From Monoraphidium neglectum (taxonomy: Eukaryota > Chlorophyta > Chlorophyceae > Sphaeropleales > Selenastraceae): DNA of 51,573 bases. The DNA is taken from the NCBI RefSeq assembly GCF_000611645.1, contig NW_014013590.1, positions 4,194 to 55,766 of the forward strand, read 5' to 3'. The position numbers and the translations under genes were made by a program. The notes below the pieces were generated by a model, which was not told where the DNA came from, ran no database searches, and was given only the letters and a program-made list of their open reading frames with translations. Positions 48,649 through 51,573 of this stretch are shown one piece after another; positions within the stretch are counted from its first letter, which is position 1, and each line of letters begins with the position of its first letter.

Positions 48649-49868
48649 GTGTCTGTGTCGGTGTCTCTGTGTGTGTTGGCGCGGGGTACTGTTGGCAAGG
48701 GCTCCATCGTCAGACGCACATCCTGTGACTCAAGCTTTGCGGAGTATGCGTGATGCAGGCAGCTGGTGAACGACGGCTTTCCTCAGTGTGTTGATATCAA
48801 TCTTGCAGCTTGCATCACGACCTGCGGCAAAGGGTGAGGCCGCAGCAGGCCTCTCACCAGCGACCCCACCTGCCCCCACAACCCCACCCCCTCACCTGCG
48901 CCTCCATCCCCCCCAAAAAAGGTGCACCTCATGGTGTGCAAGGAGCCGACCTGCGCGGCGTATGAGACGCCCCCCGCGCTCATCGTCGCCGCCCGCGGCC
49001 ACTGGTGCTCCCACCAGGGCAGCACCGCCATGCTGCCGCCGGGCGAGGCGCAGCGGGACGTTCAGCGGTGCCTCGCTGGTCTGGGCGTGCCGCACGCGGC
49101 GGGCGTCATGGCGGACGACGGCCTCTTTGCGCTGCGATTGGCGCTGCCCGAGAGGTGCGCGGGCCTCGAAATATGTCGGGCCGTGGGTGGTGGAACAGAG
49201 TAGGGGGGCTACTGTGGTCGCCTCGGCCGCGCTGGGGTCTGGCAGTGTCTGCTGGCCTAAATCCTTTGGCATTGTGGCTGCTCTCAAGCCCTCCCTTTGC
49301 TGCTTCCTACCACCAAGCACTGCGTGGCCCAGGCTGACCTCACGGCCCGCACTCCTCCTCCTAATCACCCTCGCCACCACAGGCGCATCGCCCTGGAGGT
49401 GCTGGGGCCAGAGGCGTTCTGCGTCAACACTGTGGCGCCGCAGCAGCAGCCGCAGCCGCTTGGGGAGACGGTCATGCGGATACAGGTGGGCGTGAACTGT
49501 GCCATTTGGGGCCGCATACCCCCACTTTGGGCCTGCATTGAGAGCCTGGGCTGGAGCAGCCAGCCGATTTCTCCGCATGCGACGCTAGGCCCCTCCAACG
49601 ATGCCTGTGAGGGTGCTTGTGATGACGGAGGGCGCACCTTGCCTGCCGCAACGAGCCTTGTTCCGCGTCATTTTGCCCCTGCCTCTGGCCGGCCCCTAAA
49701 GTGCATCCATTGCGACCCATCTGGTTGCTGCTGCTGCTTCCGCGTCCGCAGATGCTGGCGGCCCACGGCTGGAACCCCGTGACCATACCGCACTACGAGT
49801 GGTCCGCCCTCCCCAACGAGCTCGCGCGCCAGCAGCACCTGCGGGCCGTGCTGGGCCTGGGCGCCTGA
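42670..49868 (+). CDS. RanBP2 zinc finger / Q-P-rich / helical-repeat / RAP-domain protein, about 1,222 aa
   Basis: Probable RNA-binding protein. Ten exons, phase-consistent: 42670-42688, 42796-42981, 44124-46189, 46917-47030, 47255-47428, 47638-47942, 48241-48592, 48922-49154, 49383-49485, 49752-49868. Residues about 26-50 form a RanBP2-type zinc finger (GDWLCPGCGN...CNRC; Cys 30, 33, 44, 47). Then come Gly/Pro/Arg-rich, Met/Gln-rich and QQQLPP repeat segments to about residue 640. Helical units with LWAFAQFG, LLSALRSFG, VLWGYQLF and ELMWCFAKSEY resemble FASTK/octotricopeptide-type repeats. The C-terminus is a RAP domain (RIALEVLGPEAFCVNT, GETVMRIQ, GWNPVTIPHYEWSAL). RAP proteins usually act in organelle RNA metabolism; no clear transit peptide was seen. 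An alternative start at 42744 would skip exon 1. The intron at 46190 has a GC donor. Frame continuity through 44124-46189 ties the linker to the repeats. Confidence 0.86.
42744..42795 (+). other. Alternative start of the RanBP2-RAP gene
   Basis: ATGATGAAG at 42744 is in frame with the zinc finger without any intron, giving MMKQSDGTHAPLCPVK before the Gly run. The spliced start at 42670 (MADRRRG) uses a GTGGGC donor and a GCAG acceptor. Which is used cannot be decided from sequence. Confidence 0.5.
45526..45712. repeat. 18-bp coding minisatellite (QQQLPP/QQQLPT), about ten copies
   Basis: CAGCAGCAGCTGCCACCG-type units repeat in frame. Early copies are almost identical; the last copies vary (CCAACG, CAACAG), suggesting expansion from the 5' side. 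Confidence 0.93.
46190..46916 (+). other. GC-AG intron in the RanBP2-RAP gene
   Basis: CAG|GCGAGC...ATCCAG joins in phase 0 and yields VSVALAQ|LELPPDV, a natural helical-repeat junction. No GT donor nearby gives phase 0 except GCG|GTCGAT, a weak site that would add eight residues. Confidence 0.6.
48599..48643. repeat. (GT)n microsatellite directly after a splice donor
   Basis: GT repeat beginning six bases into the intron whose donor is CAG|GTGTGC at 48593. Confidence 0.95.
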
Positions 49869-50998
49869 TGCGGGGCTCAGCGTCTGGTCCCTGCGCTTGT
49901 TTCATGGCAGCGGATGCGGCGGCCTCGCTGAACGGGAAGCCCATTCTCACGCACTTGATGATCCCCAGCAGGTTTTTCAGGTCGCGTCAGGCTGCAATGG
50001 GGATCTCCATGCAGTGCCTACGTGTGGCAAGTAACATATCAGGCTGTCATTTTCAGTGCTTACAGGGCCATACGCTCCAATAAAATTTGGCTGCACGGGG
50101 CTGGGGAAGAGGATGTCGCCTCAACAAGGTGGCAGCTGCAGGAGACTTTGGCTGGCAAAGGGGCAAAGAGGGCCGAGGACATGGAAGACTTTCGTGGCAA
50201 GCCTGAGCTACCGTACTGTAAAAAGCACACAGGGCCGCAATGTACCGTCATCGTGCCAGGAGCGAGCGTGCAGTGAATGCTGACAAAAACCTGCATGACA
50301 GCTACTCGCGGCGGTACACGAAGACAGTGAGCCGACCAGCGCCTGATTGCGGCAGCTCATGCGGCACAGCGGGGTCCCAGACCCATGCAGCCCATCGCAA
50401 CTAGGCACCCGGTGCTCTGTTCAAGCTTACCAGCCTGTGACACACTACGCAGTGGCTTCTGGCAGGTGTGGCTCTTGATACCCATCACGTTCCCTCCCTG
50501 CCTTGCCCCTCTCCCCGCCTGGCTGGCCTGCCAGACCCCAGACGCATTTTTGTTGATCAACAGGCAGGTCGGTACAGTACCGAAATGTTCCAGGTCATCG
50601 TGCGCAAATATCCTGTATTTATGTGATTTACTCTGGGGTGCCCGCATACTCCCAGGTTGCAGAAAAGCTTTTGCGTAGAGCCTCAACCGAAGGATTGCGT
50701 CATGAGCCACCAGGGGTGCTGATGGTCTGGCGGCGGGCAAGTAAGCGGTGGCACGCTCGCTGCTGATGACTGCACCAAGCATCTTCGAAGCATGTTTCTG
50801 ATCGTCAACGTGAGCCGCCGCTGCAAAGACCACAGCCACAAGGGTTGCAAATACCGTATTAGTACCGCCGGCTGTAGATGTCACAATCCGAGACACCTCG
50901 GTCCCATGCAGAAGCCGGTTAATTGGGCGGCCAAAAATTCACGATAGTTTTCAGAGGTGCACAAGACACGTGCTTAACTCCGGACTGCCTCTTGCGTC
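49869..50998. other. 3' flank of the RanBP2-RAP gene
   Basis: No supportable gene. A TGTAA at 50217-50221 (349 nt after the stop) is the likely poly(A) signal. A minus-strand frame at 50357-50896 starts with a hydrophobic segment (TVFATLVAVVFAAAA) but shows no family motif; it is kept only as a weak candidate. The part from 49790 to about 50940 is missing from the inverted copy. Confidence 0.5.
50217..50221 (+). terminator. Candidate TGTAA poly(A) signal of the RanBP2-RAP gene
   Basis: TGTAA 349 nt after the stop at 49868. Confidence 0.4.
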
Positions 50999-51400
50999 GC
51001 CAGGCGGAGACGAGAAGGCAATGTGTTCTTGCGCAAAACGCACCAAACACAATCGAACAACATTATTTTATTTATCTTTGGTACGACGGAATTTAGTCTA
51101 TATCTTTGACATCCAAGTTTATAAGCTGTCTGAATGTCATGTGAAGCCCTCGCGACTCGTCAAAGGCGGTTTCTTCGCAAGCAAGGTCTGGGCCTCGCCT
51201 TCTCCGGAGGCCTTCCGGGCGCAGTCACATCACTCAAAGTACATCTCTCGGATCACGCGTGCTCTGTGTGCGCCCCCTACATGTGTGGTAAGTCGGCGCA
51301 CGCTGCATCAGAGGTGCCCGCCTTGGGCCTTGCGCGCGCGCTTGCGAACCACCGCCGCTTTTGCATGCGAAGCGGGCGGTGCTCAAGTGGATGAAAATGC
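50940..51400. repeat. Parent (or sister) copy of the sequence duplicated at 31560-31950
   Basis: Shares, in inverted orientation, GCCAGGCGGAGACGAGAAGG, TTCTCCGGAGGCC and TACATGT.TGGT.AGTCGGCG with the segment at 31560-31910. Both copies stay open in two frames over about 90 nt (for example SRR and TTAAF blocks), but neither shows a start, splice site or known motif. It is either 3' flank of the RAP gene duplicated with it or a dispersed element. Confidence 0.8.
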
Positions 51401-51573
51401 AAAGGAAGCGTGTTTGGCGTGCCTGACAGCACCGCTGCTGCGGCGTGTGGGTGTGTCAACTTCGATGCAGACGCCGTGTGCAGCCTGTTGGTGCAGACGT
51501 TAGCACCTGTATGATGCACTTGAGAGAAAGCTCTCAAGTGCAAGCCGACAAATTCTCAATCTCACTAACCCAA
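51401..51573. other. Right edge, no feature seen
   Basis: No open frame or repeat that can be supported. The counterpart in the inverted copy lies in the assembly gap. Confidence 0.5.

Noticed and set aside
50357..50896. 179-codon minus frame with a hydrophobic start
   Set aside because: The signal-like segment is the only support; the rest looks non-coding, so it is mentioned only in the 3' flank entry.

Overview
The window is nuclear DNA of a green alga, most likely a core chlorophyte such as a trebouxiophyte. It is GC-rich and its genes carry many short introns. Frequent (GT)n/(CA)n and CAG tracts are present. TGTAA-type poly(A) signals follow several stop codons. The gene content fits this origin: an RD21-type cysteine protease with a granulin domain, a FluG-type glutamine synthetase and an algal RAP-domain protein. 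Two assembly gaps are present (14363-14985 and 30998-31559). No prokaryotic operon, CRISPR array, rRNA or convincing tRNA was seen.

Layout, left to right: (1) minus, left edge to 7250, an ERCC6L2/CHR9-like SNF2 helicase whose C-terminus lies outside the window; (2) minus, 8353-10540, a secreted orphan protein of 361 aa; (3) minus, 11050-16037, a complete S28 (Pro-X carboxypeptidase-like) serine peptidase of 571 aa; (4) about 3 kb without a supportable gene, holding a 128-bp tandem duplication; (5) plus, 19098-20869, a PP28/PDAP1-like phosphoprotein of 201 aa; (6) minus, 21557-24024, a FluG-type GS-like enzyme of 489 aa; (7) minus, 25008-29159, a papain-family protease with granulin domain, 490 aa; (8) 29160-33099, a repeat-rich gene-poor stretch with three ~264-bp tandem units, a gap, and a broken inverted copy of the 3' end of the RAP gene; (9) plus, 33100-40576, a Gln/Ser/Ala/Gly-rich low-complexity protein of about 2,343 aa; (10) minus, 41325-42291, LSM6; (11) plus, 42670-49868, a RanBP2 zinc finger + Q/P-rich linker + helical repeat + RAP domain protein of about 1,222 aa; (12) the 3' flank of gene 11, which was duplicated together with its 3' exons.

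Exon models were built by hand, joining reading frames across splice sites with phase checked at every junction. About 73 introns result, and five of them are best explained by GC-AG splice sites, an unusually high share. Two very small exons (17 nt in the S28 peptidase, 21 nt carrying the Walker A lysine of the helicase) would be missed by most gene finders.

The genes do not form one pathway. The strongest context links are the head-to-head pair LSM6 / RAP gene, both RNA-related with 378 bp between their start codons, and the inverted pseudogene copy of the RAP gene 17 kb away. The most unusual features are the RanBP2-RAP fusion, its broken inverted copy, and the GC-AG introns.
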